From contig JBLIMV010000011.1 of assembly GCA_047638395.1 (NCBI GenBank), positions 1 to 64,000 of the forward strand: a stretch of DNA of 64,000 nt, read 5' to 3'. Each line of letters opens with the position of its first letter. Within the stretch, counting starts at the first letter, position 1. This document shows, piece by piece, positions 40,972 through 50,408 of this stretch. Below the pieces are notes generated by a model that saw only the letters and a list, made by a program, of their open reading frames with translations, was not told the DNA's origin and ran no database searches. Made by a program: the position numbers and the translations under genes. This DNA comes from CAXBCP01 sp047638395 (lineage in GTDB: Bacteria; Pseudomonadota; Alphaproteobacteria; MPNO01; UBA830).

Positions 40972-43350
40972 ATGGCGACGAACCTTCGGATGAGCGATGC
41001 GGGCCCCGAAATATCTCCGGTGTCGGACAAAATGACCGCACTCCGGGCGCTGGAGCGCAAGGTGCTGTGGCTCTCCAGCTGGATGATCCACAACGCCAAT
41101 CATATCCGCCCTGCGCGGGACGGCTTGAAAGTCGGCGGGCATCAGGCGTCGAGCGCGTCGTTGGCGACAATGATGTCGGCGCTCTATTTCGACGTTCTCG
41201 GGCCCCAGGACAGGGTGGCGGTTAAGCCTCATGCATCGCCCGTCTTTCATGCGATCCAGTACCTGTTGGGGAACCAGAGCCGGGAGAAAATCGAACAGCT
41301 GCGCGCTTTTGGCGGCGCGCAATCCTATCCGTCGCGGACAAAAGATACAGACGATGTCGATATCTCCACCGGGTCCGTCGGGCTCGGCGCCGCGCATACG
41401 GTATTCTCGTCGATCGTGCAGGACTATGTCCGTCTGAAAGGAATGGCCAGGGAAGGCCTTCGCGAAGGCCGTATGATCGCTCTGGTAGGTGATGCCGAGC
41501 TGGATGAAGGGAATATATACGAAGCGCTTCTGGAAGGCTGGAAGAAGGATATCCGGAATGTCTGGTGGGTGATTGATTATAACCGCCAAAGTCTGGATTC
41601 GGTGATTTCCGACCGACTTTTCGGGCGGATTGATCACCTGTTTGAAAATATGGGCTGGCGGGTCGTTACGCTCAAATACGGCAAGCTGCTCGACCACGCC
41701 TTCGCGCAATCAGGGGGGGATGCCCTTCGGAACTGGATAGATACGTGCCCGAATTCGCTCTATGCCGCGCTGACGTTCAAAGGCGGGGCAGCGTGGCGTG
41801 AACATCTGAAGCGGGATTTGAAAGGGGTCGCCGGTATCAAGGGATTGCTCGATGACCATGACGATGCGTCTCTCCATCGACTGTTGACCAATCTTGCGGG
41901 GAACGACCTGGAGGCATCTCTCGAGGCATTTCATAATGTCGCTGACGATATCCCGACCTGTTTCATCGGCTATACCGTCAAGGGGTTTGGACTGCCATTT
42001 GCCGGGCATAAGGACAATCATGCGGGACTGATGAACGTTGAGCAGATGGATTCGTTCCGTACGGCGATGGATATCGAACCGGGCGATGAATGGGAGAGAT
42101 TTGCGGGGCTCGACATCGACCCGGATGCCCTTGAAGGGTTTCTTGAAAACGTTCCTTTTGCGCAGGAGTATCCCCGGCGCTTCGATACGCCGGCGATTGA
42201 TATTCCGGCGCGTCTCGACATACAGCTTCGTCCAAAAATGGCCACTCAGGACGGCTTTGGGCGGATTCTGAATGAAATTGCGCAGAGCGAGACTGACCTC
42301 GCTGACAGGATCGTGACGACCTCACCGGATGTCACGGTGTCGACGAACCTGGGCCCCTGGGTGAACCGTCGGGGTATTTTCAGCAGGTCGGAGACGTCTG
42401 ACACGTTTGCCCAGGAATCGGTTGTATCCGCCCAGAAATGGCAGATGTCGCCAAAGGGGCAGCATATTGAGCTGGGGATCGCCGAGACCAACCTGTTCCT
42501 TCAATTGTCGGCGCTCGGCCTGTCAGCCAGCATGTTTGGTGCGCGCCTGCTACCGATCGGGACGGTGTACGATCCGTTTATCCGGCGCGGCCTGGATGCG
42601 ATGCATTACGGCTGTTACCAGGATTCTCGCTACATGCTTGTCGCGACCCCCTCCGGCATCACGCTGGCGCCCGAAGGCGGCGCGCATCAATCGTCCGAAA
42701 CACCGCTGATCACATTGGCGCAGCCCGGGATGGCCGCTTTCGAGCCGGCATACGTGGATGAGCTGGCGGAGATTATGCGGTGGGGCTTCGAATACATGCA
42801 GGCGGATGATGGCGGGTCCGTTGCGTTACGCCTGTCGACCAGGGTTCTGGATCAGCCCGACCGGGAGATGACGGACGATCTTCGCAGCGCCGTTACCAGC
42901 GGCGGATACTGGTTGAAGGCGCCGGAAGAGGGGACCGAACTGGTGATCGCCTATTGTGGCGCGATCGCGCCCGAGGCGATCGCAGCGCATCAGGACCTCC
43001 TTGAGGATATTCCGGGGGCAGGTTTGCTGGCGATCACTTCGCCTGACCGGCTGCATGCCGGCTGGATCTCCGCCCGCCATGCGCGCCGTACCGGAAATCA
43101 GGCGGCGACGGCCCATATCGAGAATCTGCTCGATGTGATTGCGGATGATGCGGCACTCGTCACCGTTTGCGATGCGCATTCTGGCACGCTTGGCTGGCTG
43201 GGTTCCGTTGCAGGGCACCGGATTTATCCCTTGGGCGTAGACGGATTCGGCCAGTCAGGCGACCTGCAGGATCTCTATGCCCATTACGGAATCGATTCCG
43301 ACGCGATCCTCGATGCGGCGGCGAGGGCCTGCATCAGGCGTCTGGCCTAG
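40972..43350 (+). CDS. Single-chain pyruvate/2-oxoacid dehydrogenase E1 component, transketolase-like
   Basis: From ATG 40972 the protein has 792 residues and belongs to the homodimeric E1 (AceE) group of thiamine-diphosphate enzymes. It has HIRPARDGLKVGGHQASSAS early on, the TPP motif GDAELDEGNIYEALLEGW ending in DYNRQ, a pyrimidine domain with ELGIAETNLFLQL, and a transketolase-type C-terminal domain. It is shorter than E. coli AceE and has no E2 or E3 gene beside it. The divergent Lrp gene recalls mdeR-mdeB, where the E1 acts on 2-oxobutyrate from methionine, so a 2-oxo acid other than pyruvate is plausible. The start has AGGAAA at a long spacing; an upstream start at 40924 is possible. 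Confidence 0.85.
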   Translation: MATNLRMSDAGPEISPVSDKMTALRALERKVLWLSSWMIHNANHIRPARDGLKVGGHQASSASLATMMSALYFDVLGPQDRVAVKPHASPVFHAIQYLLGNQSREKIEQLRAFGGAQSYPSRTKDTDDVDISTGSVGLGAAHTVFSSIVQDYVRLKGMAREGLREGRMIALVGDAELDEGNIYEALLEGWKKDIRNVWWVIDYNRQSLDSVISDRLFGRIDHLFENMGWRVVTLKYGKLLDHAFAQSGGDALRNWIDTCPNSLYAALTFKGGAAWREHLKRDLKGVAGIKGLLDDHDDASLHRLLTNLAGNDLEASLEAFHNVADDIPTCFIGYTVKGFGLPFAGHKDNHAGLMNVEQMDSFRTAMDIEPGDEWERFAGLDIDPDALEGFLENVPFAQEYPRRFDTPAIDIPARLDIQLRPKMATQDGFGRILNEIAQSETDLADRIVTTSPDVTVSTNLGPWVNRRGIFSRSETSDTFAQESVVSAQKWQMSPKGQHIELGIAETNLFLQLSALGLSASMFGARLLPIGTVYDPFIRRGLDAMHYGCYQDSRYMLVATPSGITLAPEGGAHQSSETPLITLAQPGMAAFEPAYVDELAEIMRWGFEYMQADDGGSVALRLSTRVLDQPDREMTDDLRSAVTSGGYWLKAPEEGTELVIAYCGAIAPEAIAAHQDLLEDIPGAGLLAITSPDRLHAGWISARHARRTGNQAATAHIENLLDVIADDAALVTVCDAHSGTLGWLGSVAGHRIYPLGVDGFGQSGDLQDLYAHYGIDSDAILDAAARACIRRLA

Positions 43351-43487
43351 GCAGGCCGGGGCAGGCGGGGGGCGTTAAGAATTAGCCACGATACCATTGC
43401 CCGAGCGGTCCGATTGATGTAGACCCCCGCCACCATTTGCTTTGGTTGACGGAAACCGACGTGACCATTAGGTGTGAGCCCCGTTTT

Positions 43488-43572
43488 GCGGGCGTGGTGG
43501 AATTGGTAGACACGCCAGATTTAGGATCTGGTGGCGAAAGTCGTGGGGGTTCGAGTCCCTTCGCCCGCACCA
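43488..43572 (+). tRNA. tRNA-Leu (TAG anticodon)
   Basis: It starts GCGGGCGTGGTGGAATTGG, has anticodon TAG in GATTTAGGATC, a long variable arm (GGCGAAAGTCGT) as expected for a class II tRNA, T-loop GGTTCGAGTC, and ends CGCCCGCA CCA with an encoded CCA. Confidence 0.97.
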
Positions 43573-43635
43573 AATATCTAAGTCGGTTCGGTACATAATT
43601 GGTCGGTCGTCAGGCCGACGGTGAAAGAGAGATTT

Positions 43636-45027
43636 ATGCAGGTTACAGAAACCAGTAGTGAAGGCTTGCGACGCGAGTTTTCGGTCGTCGTTCCCAAGGA
43701 AGATATTGAGGGACGGATGAACACCCGCCTGACTGAGGTCGGCGCAACGGTTAACGTACCCGGCTTCCGGCCTGGCAAAGTGCCGTTGGCGGTTCTCAAA
43801 CAGCGTTACGGTGACGCCGTGCGCGGTGAGATCCTGGAGCAGACTATCCAGGATACCATCCAGAAGACGATGGATGAAAAAGAACTGCGCCCGGCGATGG
43901 AACCGAAAATCGATCTTGTGACTTTCGAGGACGGCGTCGATCTTGAGTACAAGATCACGGTTGAGGTCATCCCCGAGATCCCGCCGATTGATTTCGGCAC
44001 GATCAAGCTGGAGAAGCTGACCGCGGAAATCCCGGACGATGATGTCGAGCAGTCGATGAAGCGGCTGGCCGAGCAGCAGACCACGTTCGCCGCTGAAGAA
44101 GGCCGCGTCGCAGCCAGTGGCGACCAGGTCGTCATGAATTTTGTTGGCAAGATCGACGGAGAAGCATTCGACGGCGGCTCCGCTGACGGCATGGAGCTTG
44201 AACTTGGCAGCGGACGCTTCATCCCGGGTTTCGAGGATCAACTGATCGGTACCAAGGCCGGTGACAAAAAAGAGGTCAACGTGACCTTCCCCGACGATTA
44301 TCAGGCGGAGAACTTGAAATCCAAGGCGGCCGCTTTTGACGTAGAGGTTACGGAAGTTCGCAGCCCTGCGGCGGTGGAAATCAATGATGAGTTTGCAACG
44401 TCCATGGGCGCGGAGAATCTCGATGCGCTCAAGACAATGGTTCGCGACCAGATTGGCAACGAATACACACAGGTATCGCGCGGCCGTCTGAAACGTGAAT
44501 TGTTGGACCAGCTTGCCGACAAAGCTGATTTCGAAGTGCCGCCGGGTATGCTCGATGAAGAATTCGAGAGCATCTGGAAGCAGCTTGAAGAAGCCAAGGA
44601 GAAAGACCAGCTCGACGAAGACGACAAGGGCAAAACGGATGACGAACTGCGCGAACGCTATCGCGGAATCGCAGCGCGCCGTATCCGTCTTGGTCTGCTG
44701 CTGTCGGAAATCGGTCGGGCAAACAATCTGACCGTCAGCCAGGACGATCTGAACCGGGCAATGGGCGAACAGGCACAGCGTTTCCCGGGTCAGGAAGCGA
44801 TGGTGATGCAGTATTACCAGGAAAACGCCCAGGCCATGCAGGAACTGCAGGCGCCGATCTTTGAAGAAAAGATCATCGATTATATCCTGGAACTTGCAAA
44901 AGTGACTGAACGCGCGGTATCGACGGAAGAACTGCTGGCTGATCCGGAACAGGACGGCGCGGCGGAGAAAAAAGGTAAAGCCAAAAAGGCGAAAAAGAAA
45001 AAAGCCGCCAAGGCAAAAGGCAAATAG
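43636..45027 (+). CDS. tig: Trigger factor
   Basis: The 463-residue ribosome-associated chaperone has the ribosome-binding tail with NVPGFRPGKVPL (the FRK-type signature), the FKBP-like PPIase domain around VMNFVGKIDGEAFDGG and RFIPGFEDQLIG, and an alpha-helical C-terminal arm ending in a Lys/Ala-rich tail (AKKAKKKKAAKAKGK). ATG 43636 is chosen because it gives the conserved MQVTET opening; a GTG 15 bases upstream is possible. clpP and clpX follow on the same strand, the usual arrangement. Confidence 0.95.
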   Translation: MQVTETSSEGLRREFSVVVPKEDIEGRMNTRLTEVGATVNVPGFRPGKVPLAVLKQRYGDAVRGEILEQTIQDTIQKTMDEKELRPAMEPKIDLVTFEDGVDLEYKITVEVIPEIPPIDFGTIKLEKLTAEIPDDDVEQSMKRLAEQQTTFAAEEGRVAASGDQVVMNFVGKIDGEAFDGGSADGMELELGSGRFIPGFEDQLIGTKAGDKKEVNVTFPDDYQAENLKSKAAAFDVEVTEVRSPAAVEINDEFATSMGAENLDALKTMVRDQIGNEYTQVSRGRLKRELLDQLADKADFEVPPGMLDEEFESIWKQLEEAKEKDQLDEDDKGKTDDELRERYRGIAARRIRLGLLLSEIGRANNLTVSQDDLNRAMGEQAQRFPGQEAMVMQYYQENAQAMQELQAPIFEEKIIDYILELAKVTERAVSTEELLADPEQDGAAEKKGKAKKAKKKKAAKAKGK

Positions 45028-45111
45028 GCAGTCAAGGTTGGGATGACGACCTGAAGGTTGAAACCGGCAGACCCGATGATACGGGAACGCCATAACATCG
45101 CTGGAGATCGA

Positions 45112-45765
45112 ATGTACCCCGGTAACGAAACCCGCATGAACGGCCTTGTCCCCATGGTGGTCGAGCAGACCAACCGTGGTGAACGCGCCTACGACATCTA
45201 TTCACGCCTGCTGAAGGAGCGGATCATTTTTCTGGTCGGCCCCGTGGAAGATCACGTCTCAAGCCTGATCTGCGCGCAGCTGCTGTTCCTTGAATCGGAA
45301 AATCCGACCAAGGATATCTCCCTCTATATCAATTCACCGGGTGGGCTGGTGACAGCCGGTCTGGCGATTTACGACACCATGCAATATATCCGCCCCGACA
45401 TTTCGACGGTCTGCATCGGTCAGGCGGCCTCGATGGGCTCGCTGCTGATGGCGGCGGGTGCGGCGGGCAAGCGTTATTCGCTGCCGAACTCCCGGATTAT
45501 GGTTCATCAGCCATCTGGTGGTTATTCGGGCCAGGCGACGGATATCGAAATTCATGCCAAGGAAATTCTGTCCTTGCGGTCGCGGCTGAACGAGATTTAC
45601 GTTCATCACACCGGCCAGAAGATCGACGCCATCGAAGAAGCGATGGAACGTGATCGCTTCCTGGCGCCGGAAGACGCCAAGGAATTCGGGATTATTGACG
45701 AAGTTGTATCCGATCGGCCGATACCGGCGGACGCTGATGACAGCCCCGCCGATAAGAAAGATTGA
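45112..45765 (+). CDS. clpP: ATP-dependent Clp protease proteolytic subunit
   Basis: The 217-residue serine protease has the nucleophile Ser in GQAASMGS, the catalytic His in MVHQPSGG, and the Asp expected further on near YVHHTGQKID. The ATG at 45112 has GGAGATCG upstream and gives the usual MYPGNETRMN start with short propeptide; an earlier start at 45058 would add 18 residues. ClpP forms the 14-mer chamber used by ClpX, whose gene follows after 210 bases. Confidence 0.96.
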   Translation: MYPGNETRMNGLVPMVVEQTNRGERAYDIYSRLLKERIIFLVGPVEDHVSSLICAQLLFLESENPTKDISLYINSPGGLVTAGLAIYDTMQYIRPDISTVCIGQAASMGSLLMAAGAAGKRYSLPNSRIMVHQPSGGYSGQATDIEIHAKEILSLRSRLNEIYVHHTGQKIDAIEEAMERDRFLAPEDAKEFGIIDEVVSDRPIPADADDSPADKKD

Positions 45766-45975
45766 TCAGATTCGTTACCTTTCGTTAACGCATTGTTGAT
45801 GTCTATCGACGCACAATGCCTCTATACGGAAGAGATTCGCGAACTATATGAGATTTTCCGGAATGTGCGTACGAGCCAAGGAAATCTGCCATCTTTCACC
45901 GCTTGTTTGCGGATGGACGCTTGTGGCAGCCTTGGTTAACATGCGCCGGCACCACCTAGGTTTTCAGGGGTATCT

Positions 45976-47241
45976 ATGAGCAAGTCCGTCAGTGGCGACT
46001 CGAAAAACGTTCTCTACTGTTCTTTCTGCGGCAAGAGCCAGCACGAAGTCAGGAAACTGATTGCCGGCCCGACCGTGTTCATCTGCGATGAATGCGTCGA
46101 GCTTTGCATGGACATTATCCGCGAAGAACACAAGACCACGCTGGTCAAATCGCGCGAAGGCGTTCCGACACCAAAGGAAATCTGCGGTGTGCTGGACGAC
46201 TACGTTATCGGTCAGTCCCATGCGAAGCGGGTGCTGTCGGTCGCGGTGCATAATCACTACAAACGTCTGTCGGCTGGCCAGAAGAGCGGCGATGTTGAGA
46301 TTGCAAAATCCAACATCATCCTCATTGGCCCGACCGGTTGCGGTAAAACGCTTCTGGCGCAGACGCTCGCACGCATTCTCGACGTACCGTTCACAATGGC
46401 GGATGCCACGACATTGACCGAAGCGGGTTATGTTGGTGAAGACGTTGAAAACATTATCCTGAAACTTCTGCAGTCTGCGGATTACAACGTCGAACGCGCG
46501 CAGCGCGGCATCGTCTATATCGATGAGGTCGACAAGATTTCCCGCAAATCCGATAACCCGTCGATCACGCGTGATGTGTCGGGCGAGGGCGTGCAGCAGG
46601 CGCTGCTGAAGATCATGGAAGGTACCGTTGCCTCCGTGCCGCCTCAGGGCGGCCGCAAGCATCCGCAGCAGGAATTCCTCCAGGTCGACACGACGAACAT
46701 TCTCTTCGTGTGTGGCGGTGCGTTTGCGGGGCTCGACAAAATCATCGGTGAGCGCGGGCAGGGCGCAGGTATCGGCTTCGGTGCCGATGTCCGCAGCCCC
46801 GACGATCGGTCAACGGGCGATATTCTGCGCGAAGTCGAGCCGGAAGATCTGCTCCGCTTCGGTCTTATTCCGGAATTTGTCGGACGTCTGCCGATTCTGG
46901 CGACGCTTGAAGATCTGGATGAAGGCGCCCTGGTTGAAATCCTGACGACGCCGAAAAATGCGCTGATCAAGCAGTATGGCCGGTTATTCGAAATGGAGGA
47001 CGTTAAGCTGACGTTCAGCGATGATGCGCTATCTTCCATCGCGAAGAAGGGCATCAAGCGTAAGACAGGCGCGCGCGGGCTCCGGTCCATCCTCGAGAGC
47101 ATCCTGCTCGAGACGATGTACGAGCTGCCGGGTCTCGAAGGCGTCGAGGAGATCGCGATCAATGGTGAAGTCGTCGAAGGCCGTGCGCAGCCGCTTTATA
47201 TCTACGCGGATACCCGTGAAGAAAGCGGGACGACGGCCTGA
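45976..47241 (+). CDS. clpX: ATP-dependent Clp protease ATP-binding subunit ClpX
   Basis: The 421-residue unfoldase has the N-terminal zinc-binding domain (CSFCGKSQ, CDECVELC), Walker A GPTGCGKT, Walker B IVYIDEVDKI, the GYVGEDVE pore loop, the ClpP-docking loop region after GAFAGLDKII, and sensor 2 in GARGLRSI. It feeds tagged substrates to ClpP; in alphaproteobacteria these include CtrA. The 210-base spacer from clpP contains TTAACGCATTGTTGA at 45785-45799, one base short of a CtrA box. Confidence 0.97.
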   Translation: MSKSVSGDSKNVLYCSFCGKSQHEVRKLIAGPTVFICDECVELCMDIIREEHKTTLVKSREGVPTPKEICGVLDDYVIGQSHAKRVLSVAVHNHYKRLSAGQKSGDVEIAKSNIILIGPTGCGKTLLAQTLARILDVPFTMADATTLTEAGYVGEDVENIILKLLQSADYNVERAQRGIVYIDEVDKISRKSDNPSITRDVSGEGVQQALLKIMEGTVASVPPQGGRKHPQQEFLQVDTTNILFVCGGAFAGLDKIIGERGQGAGIGFGADVRSPDDRSTGDILREVEPEDLLRFGLIPEFVGRLPILATLEDLDEGALVEILTTPKNALIKQYGRLFEMEDVKLTFSDDALSSIAKKGIKRKTGARGLRSILESILLETMYELPGLEGVEEIAINGEVVEGRAQPLYIYADTREESGTTA

Positions 47242-47251
47242 CTCACCTCCG

Positions 47252-47280
47252 CTTGATTTCACGCCAGTGCGAGCCATCTT
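47252..47280 (+). promoter_or_regulatory. Possible heat-shock (sigma-32) promoter of lon
   Basis: CTTGATT and, after 15 bases, CCATCTT resemble the -35 and -10 elements of RpoH promoters. They lie about 60 bases before the lon start. Lon is a typical heat-shock gene, but the -10 match is only partial. Confidence 0.35.
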
Positions 47281-47342
47281 AATCACAGACGCGGCGCACT
47301 GTTCCGTGCCTGCCGCAAAAGCGTAGCCAGGAAAGAAAAGAT

Positions 47343-49751
47343 ATGTCGGATACCGCCAAAACAGCGATTTTTCCGGTCCTTCCCCTGCGGGATATCGTTG
47401 TATTCCCGCATATGATCGTGCCGCTATTCGTCGGCCGGGATAAGTCCGTTAAAGCGCTCGAAGATGTTATGCAGGACGATAAACAGATTCTGCTTGTGGC
47501 GCAGAAAAATGCAGGGCAGGACGATCCTGCCGTAGAAGATATCTATGAACTGGGCACCATCGGTACGGTGCTGCAGCTGCTAAAACTGCCCGACGGGACC
47601 GTGAAGGTGCTGGTTGAAGGCAGCCAGCGTGCGAAGATCGTGCGGTACACCGAAAACGATGAATTCTTTCAGGCAGAAGCTGAGCTTCTCGAAGATGTCG
47701 TTGACGATGGCAAGGATCTTGAAGCGCTGAGCCGCTCTGTTGTCACGCAGTTCGAGCAGTACATCAAGCTGAACAAAAAGATCCCGCCCGAAGTGCTGGT
47801 GTCTCTCAATCAGATTGAGGACCCGGGTAAGCTGTCCGATACGATCGCATCGCATCTGGCACTTAAGATCTCGGAAAAGCAGGAGTTGCTGGAATTCGTT
47901 TCTGCCGGTGACCGGCTGGAGCGTGCTTATTCGTTCATGGAATCCGAAATCGGCGTGCTCCAGGTCGAAAAGCGCATCCGTAACCGCGTAAAGCGGCAGA
48001 TGGAGAAAACCCAGCGCGAGTATTATCTGAACGAGCAGCTCAAGGCGATCCAGAAGGAACTGGGCGAGACCGAAGACGGTCGCGACGAAGCCGGTGAATT
48101 CGAAGAGCGGATTGAGAAAACCAAGCTGCCGAAGGAAGCCAAGGAAAAGGCGACCCAGGAGCTCAAGAAGCTCAAATCGATGAGCCCGATGTCGGCCGAG
48201 GCCACCGTCGTGCGCAACTATCTCGACTGGATCCTCAGCATTCCGTGGAGCAAGCGCTCCCGCGTGAAAAAAGATATCAAGGCCGCGGAAAAAATTCTCA
48301 ACACGGACCATTACGGTCTGGAGAAGGTCAAAGAGCGTATTCTTGAATACCTCGCCGTCCAGACCCGCGTCCGTAAAATGAAGGGCCCGATCCTCTGCCT
48401 CGTCGGCCCACCTGGTGTCGGCAAGACCTCGCTCGGCAAATCCATGGCGAGGGCAACCGGCAGAAGCTTTGTGCGTATGTCGCTGGGCGGTGTCCGCGAC
48501 GAGGCTGAAATCCGCGGTCATCGGCGGACCTATATCGGCTCAATGCCGGGCAAGGTCATCCAGGGCATGAAGAAGGCGAAAACCACCAATCCGCTTTTCC
48601 TGCTCGATGAAATCGACAAGTTGGGTGCGGACTGGCGCGGCGACCCCACATCTGCGCTGCTTGAAGTCCTTGATCCGGAGCAGAACAGCACGTTCGCCGA
48701 TCACTATCTTGAGGTCGATTACGACCTGTCGGACGTGATGTTCGTGACGACGGCAAATACGCTGCGCATGCCGCAGCCGTTGCTAGACCGTATGGAGATC
48801 ATTCGTCTGTCCGGTTACACGGAAGACGAGAAGGTTGAAATCGCCAAACGTCATCTGATATCGAAGCAGGTAAAGGGACATGGTCTCAAAAAGGCCGAAT
48901 GGTCGATTTCCGACGATGCTCTGCGCGATCTGGTTCGTCTCTACACCCGCGAGGCCGGTGTTCGTAATCTGGAACGTGAGCTTGCAAACCTAGCCCGCAA
49001 GGCGGTCAAGGAGATCGCTACAACGAGCCGTACCTCGGTTCGCATTACGCGACGCAATCTCGATAAGTTCGCCGGCGTGCCGCGCTATCGTTTCGGCGAA
49101 ATGGAAAGCGAAGACCTGGTCGGCGTTACGACGGGTCTTGCGTGGACGGAGGTCGGCGGCGAGCTGCTGTCGATCGAAGCCCTGCTGATGCCGGGTAAGG
49201 GCAACATCGCCCGCACGGGTAAGCTCGGCGATGTTATGCAGGAATCGGTATCGGCTGCGCGCAGCTATATCCGCTCGCGTATGGTGACTTTCGGGATCAG
49301 CCCGAAATTCTTCGATAAACGCGATATCCATGTTCACGTGCCGGAAGGTGCGACGCCCAAGGACGGACCGTCCGCGGGTGTAGCGATGTGCACATCCATC
49401 GTGTCAGCGCTGACAGGGATACCTGTGCGCCGCGATATCGCAATGACGGGAGAGGTCACCCTTCGTGGGCGTGTCCTGCCCATCGGTGGGCTCAAAGAGA
49501 AGCTTCTCGCGGCGCATCGTGGTGGTATCACGACCGTCCTGATCCCGAAGGATAACGAAAAGGATCTCGTCGAGATCCCGGACAACGTCCTGAAGGGGCT
49601 AACGGTAATTCCCGTCGGTACGGTTGACGAGGTCCTGAGCGAGGCTCTGACGCGGGTCCCGGTCCCGATCGAATGGGAAGACGATATGGACGTCGAGCCT
49701 GTCGCCAGCACGGATGGAGACGAGGATGCCGAAGGCGTCGTGACACACTAA
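47343..49751 (+). CDS. lon: ATP-dependent protease La
   Basis: The 802-residue protein has the N-terminal substrate domain (FPVLPLRDIVVFPHM), a coiled coil, the AAA+ module with GPPGVGKTS and FLLDEIDKLG, and the Lon protease domain with the Ser-Lys dyad in PKDGPSAGVAM and GLKEKLLAAHRGG. It degrades damaged proteins and regulators such as DnaA and CcrM in Caulobacter. A strong terminator follows, and hup lies downstream. Confidence 0.97.
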   Translation: MSDTAKTAIFPVLPLRDIVVFPHMIVPLFVGRDKSVKALEDVMQDDKQILLVAQKNAGQDDPAVEDIYELGTIGTVLQLLKLPDGTVKVLVEGSQRAKIVRYTENDEFFQAEAELLEDVVDDGKDLEALSRSVVTQFEQYIKLNKKIPPEVLVSLNQIEDPGKLSDTIASHLALKISEKQELLEFVSAGDRLERAYSFMESEIGVLQVEKRIRNRVKRQMEKTQREYYLNEQLKAIQKELGETEDGRDEAGEFEERIEKTKLPKEAKEKATQELKKLKSMSPMSAEATVVRNYLDWILSIPWSKRSRVKKDIKAAEKILNTDHYGLEKVKERILEYLAVQTRVRKMKGPILCLVGPPGVGKTSLGKSMARATGRSFVRMSLGGVRDEAEIRGHRRTYIGSMPGKVIQGMKKAKTTNPLFLLDEIDKLGADWRGDPTSALLEVLDPEQNSTFADHYLEVDYDLSDVMFVTTANTLRMPQPLLDRMEIIRLSGYTEDEKVEIAKRHLISKQVKGHGLKKAEWSISDDALRDLVRLYTREAGVRNLERELANLARKAVKEIATTSRTSVRITRRNLDKFAGVPRYRFGEMESEDLVGVTTGLAWTEVGGELLSIEALLMPGKGNIARTGKLGDVMQESVSAARSYIRSRMVTFGISPKFFDKRDIHVHVPEGATPKDGPSAGVAMCTSIVSALTGIPVRRDIAMTGEVTLRGRVLPIGGLKEKLLAAHRGGITTVLIPKDNEKDLVEIPDNVLKGLTVIPVGTVDEVLSEALTRVPVPIEWEDDMDVEPVASTDGDEDAEGVVTH

Positions 49752-49775
49752 ACGCGCTTCACTGAACTCGATTTG

Positions 49776-49806
49776 ACGGCCTTCGCAGAGATGCGGAGGC
49801 CGTTTT
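49776..49806 (+). terminator. Rho-independent terminator of lon
   Basis: ACGGCCTTCGCA, loop GAGA, TGCGGAGGCCGT and TTTT. The stem has twelve positions with one mismatch. Confidence 0.88.
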
Positions 49807-49808
49807 CG

Positions 49809-49831
49809 ATTTGGCTGGTTTTCAGCCAAAT
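49809..49831. repeat. Second hairpin after lon
   Basis: ATTTGGCTG and CAGCCAAAT form a perfect 9-pair stem around GTTTT, 3 bases past the lon terminator. No T tract follows; it may be a back-up terminator or a regulatory site. Confidence 0.55.
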
Positions 49832-49849
49832 CCGACCGGAAACTGAAAT

Positions 49850-49865
49850 CCCGAATCGATTCGGG
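49850..49865. promoter_or_regulatory. 16-base perfect palindrome upstream of hup
   Basis: CCCGAATCGATTCGGG is a perfect inverted repeat in the lon-hup spacer. It is a candidate operator with unknown regulator. Confidence 0.5.
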
Positions 49866-49892
49866 TGATTCTTTGCCTAAAACATCGAAAAA

Positions 49893-50023
49893 CGGCAGAA
49901 AACTGCGGTTTTCATGATTGACGCGTCCGAAAATCCGCCTTTAAACTCTGCCCACGCACAGGGTGTTCTGCCGCAGCCCGGCGTTTGCCATTACCGGCAA
50001 TTTACTGCGGTTTCATGATTTGA
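49893..50023 (+). repeat. Pair of ~29-base imperfect direct repeats upstream of hup
   Basis: The copies are at 49893-49921 and 49995-50023, both of the form CGGCA, 5 variable bases, CTGCGGTTT, CATGATT, TGA. The second copy ends 11 bases before the hup start codon. The spacing is 102 bases, close to ten helical turns. Confidence 0.6.
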
Positions 50024-50034
50024 AAGGGCGTGTC

Positions 50035-50307
50035 GTGAACAAAAATGATCTCGTGGCTGCCGTAGCCGATAGTTCTGATCTCTCCAAAGCTGATGCAGCG
50101 AAAGCTGTCGATGCGGTGTTCGATTCGATCACCGGATCGCTGAAAAGCGGTGGAGAAGTTCGTCTGGTAGGTTTCGGTACTTTTAGCGTTGCCGACCGGA
50201 AGGCCTCTACTGGCCGCAATCCCCGGACTGGCGAATCGATCCAGATCCCGGCTTCGAAGCAGCCGAAGTTTAAGGCAGGTAAAGGCCTCAAGGACGCTGT
50301 CAACTAA
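50035..50307 (+). CDS. hup: HU-family DNA-binding protein
   Basis: The 90-residue nucleoid protein opens MNKNDLVAAVADSSDLSK and carries the HU/IHF signature GFGTFSVADRKASTGRNPRTG, quoted here in part as GFGTFSVADR and GRNPRTGE, with the DNA-bending Pro in the arm. The start is GTG at 50035 with AAAGGG upstream; the in-frame ATG at 49963 would add residues that no HU has. Position after lon and before tRNA-Val matches hupB of other alphaproteobacteria. HU compacts DNA as a dimer. Confidence 0.95.
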   Translation: MNKNDLVAAVADSSDLSKADAAKAVDAVFDSITGSLKSGGEVRLVGFGTFSVADRKASTGRNPRTGESIQIPASKQPKFKAGKGLKDAVN

Positions 50308-50336
50308 GCAGCGGTTCTTCCGAACCTGATTGTGTG

Positions 50337-50367
50337 CCGGCTGCCTTCGGGCGGCCGGTTCCGTTTT
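50337..50367 (+). terminator. Rho-independent terminator of hup
   Basis: CCGGCTGCC, loop TTCG, GGCGGCCGG, followed by TTCCGTTTT. The stem has nine pairs including one G-U. Confidence 0.82.
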
Positions 50368-50408
50368 GGGGGTGGCTTGTGGTTTTTTCTGCTATAAGGC
50401 GCCTCAAC

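Noticed and set aside
43468..45093. 541-residue open frame antisense to tig
   Set aside because: Its translation is rich in Phe, His and Arg as expected from reading tig backwards; it has no domain and covers tRNA-Leu too.
45785..45799. TTAACGCATTGTTGA upstream of clpX as a CtrA box
   Set aside because: The second half-site is TTGA rather than TTAA and it lies about 180 bases from the start, so it is noted only under clpX.
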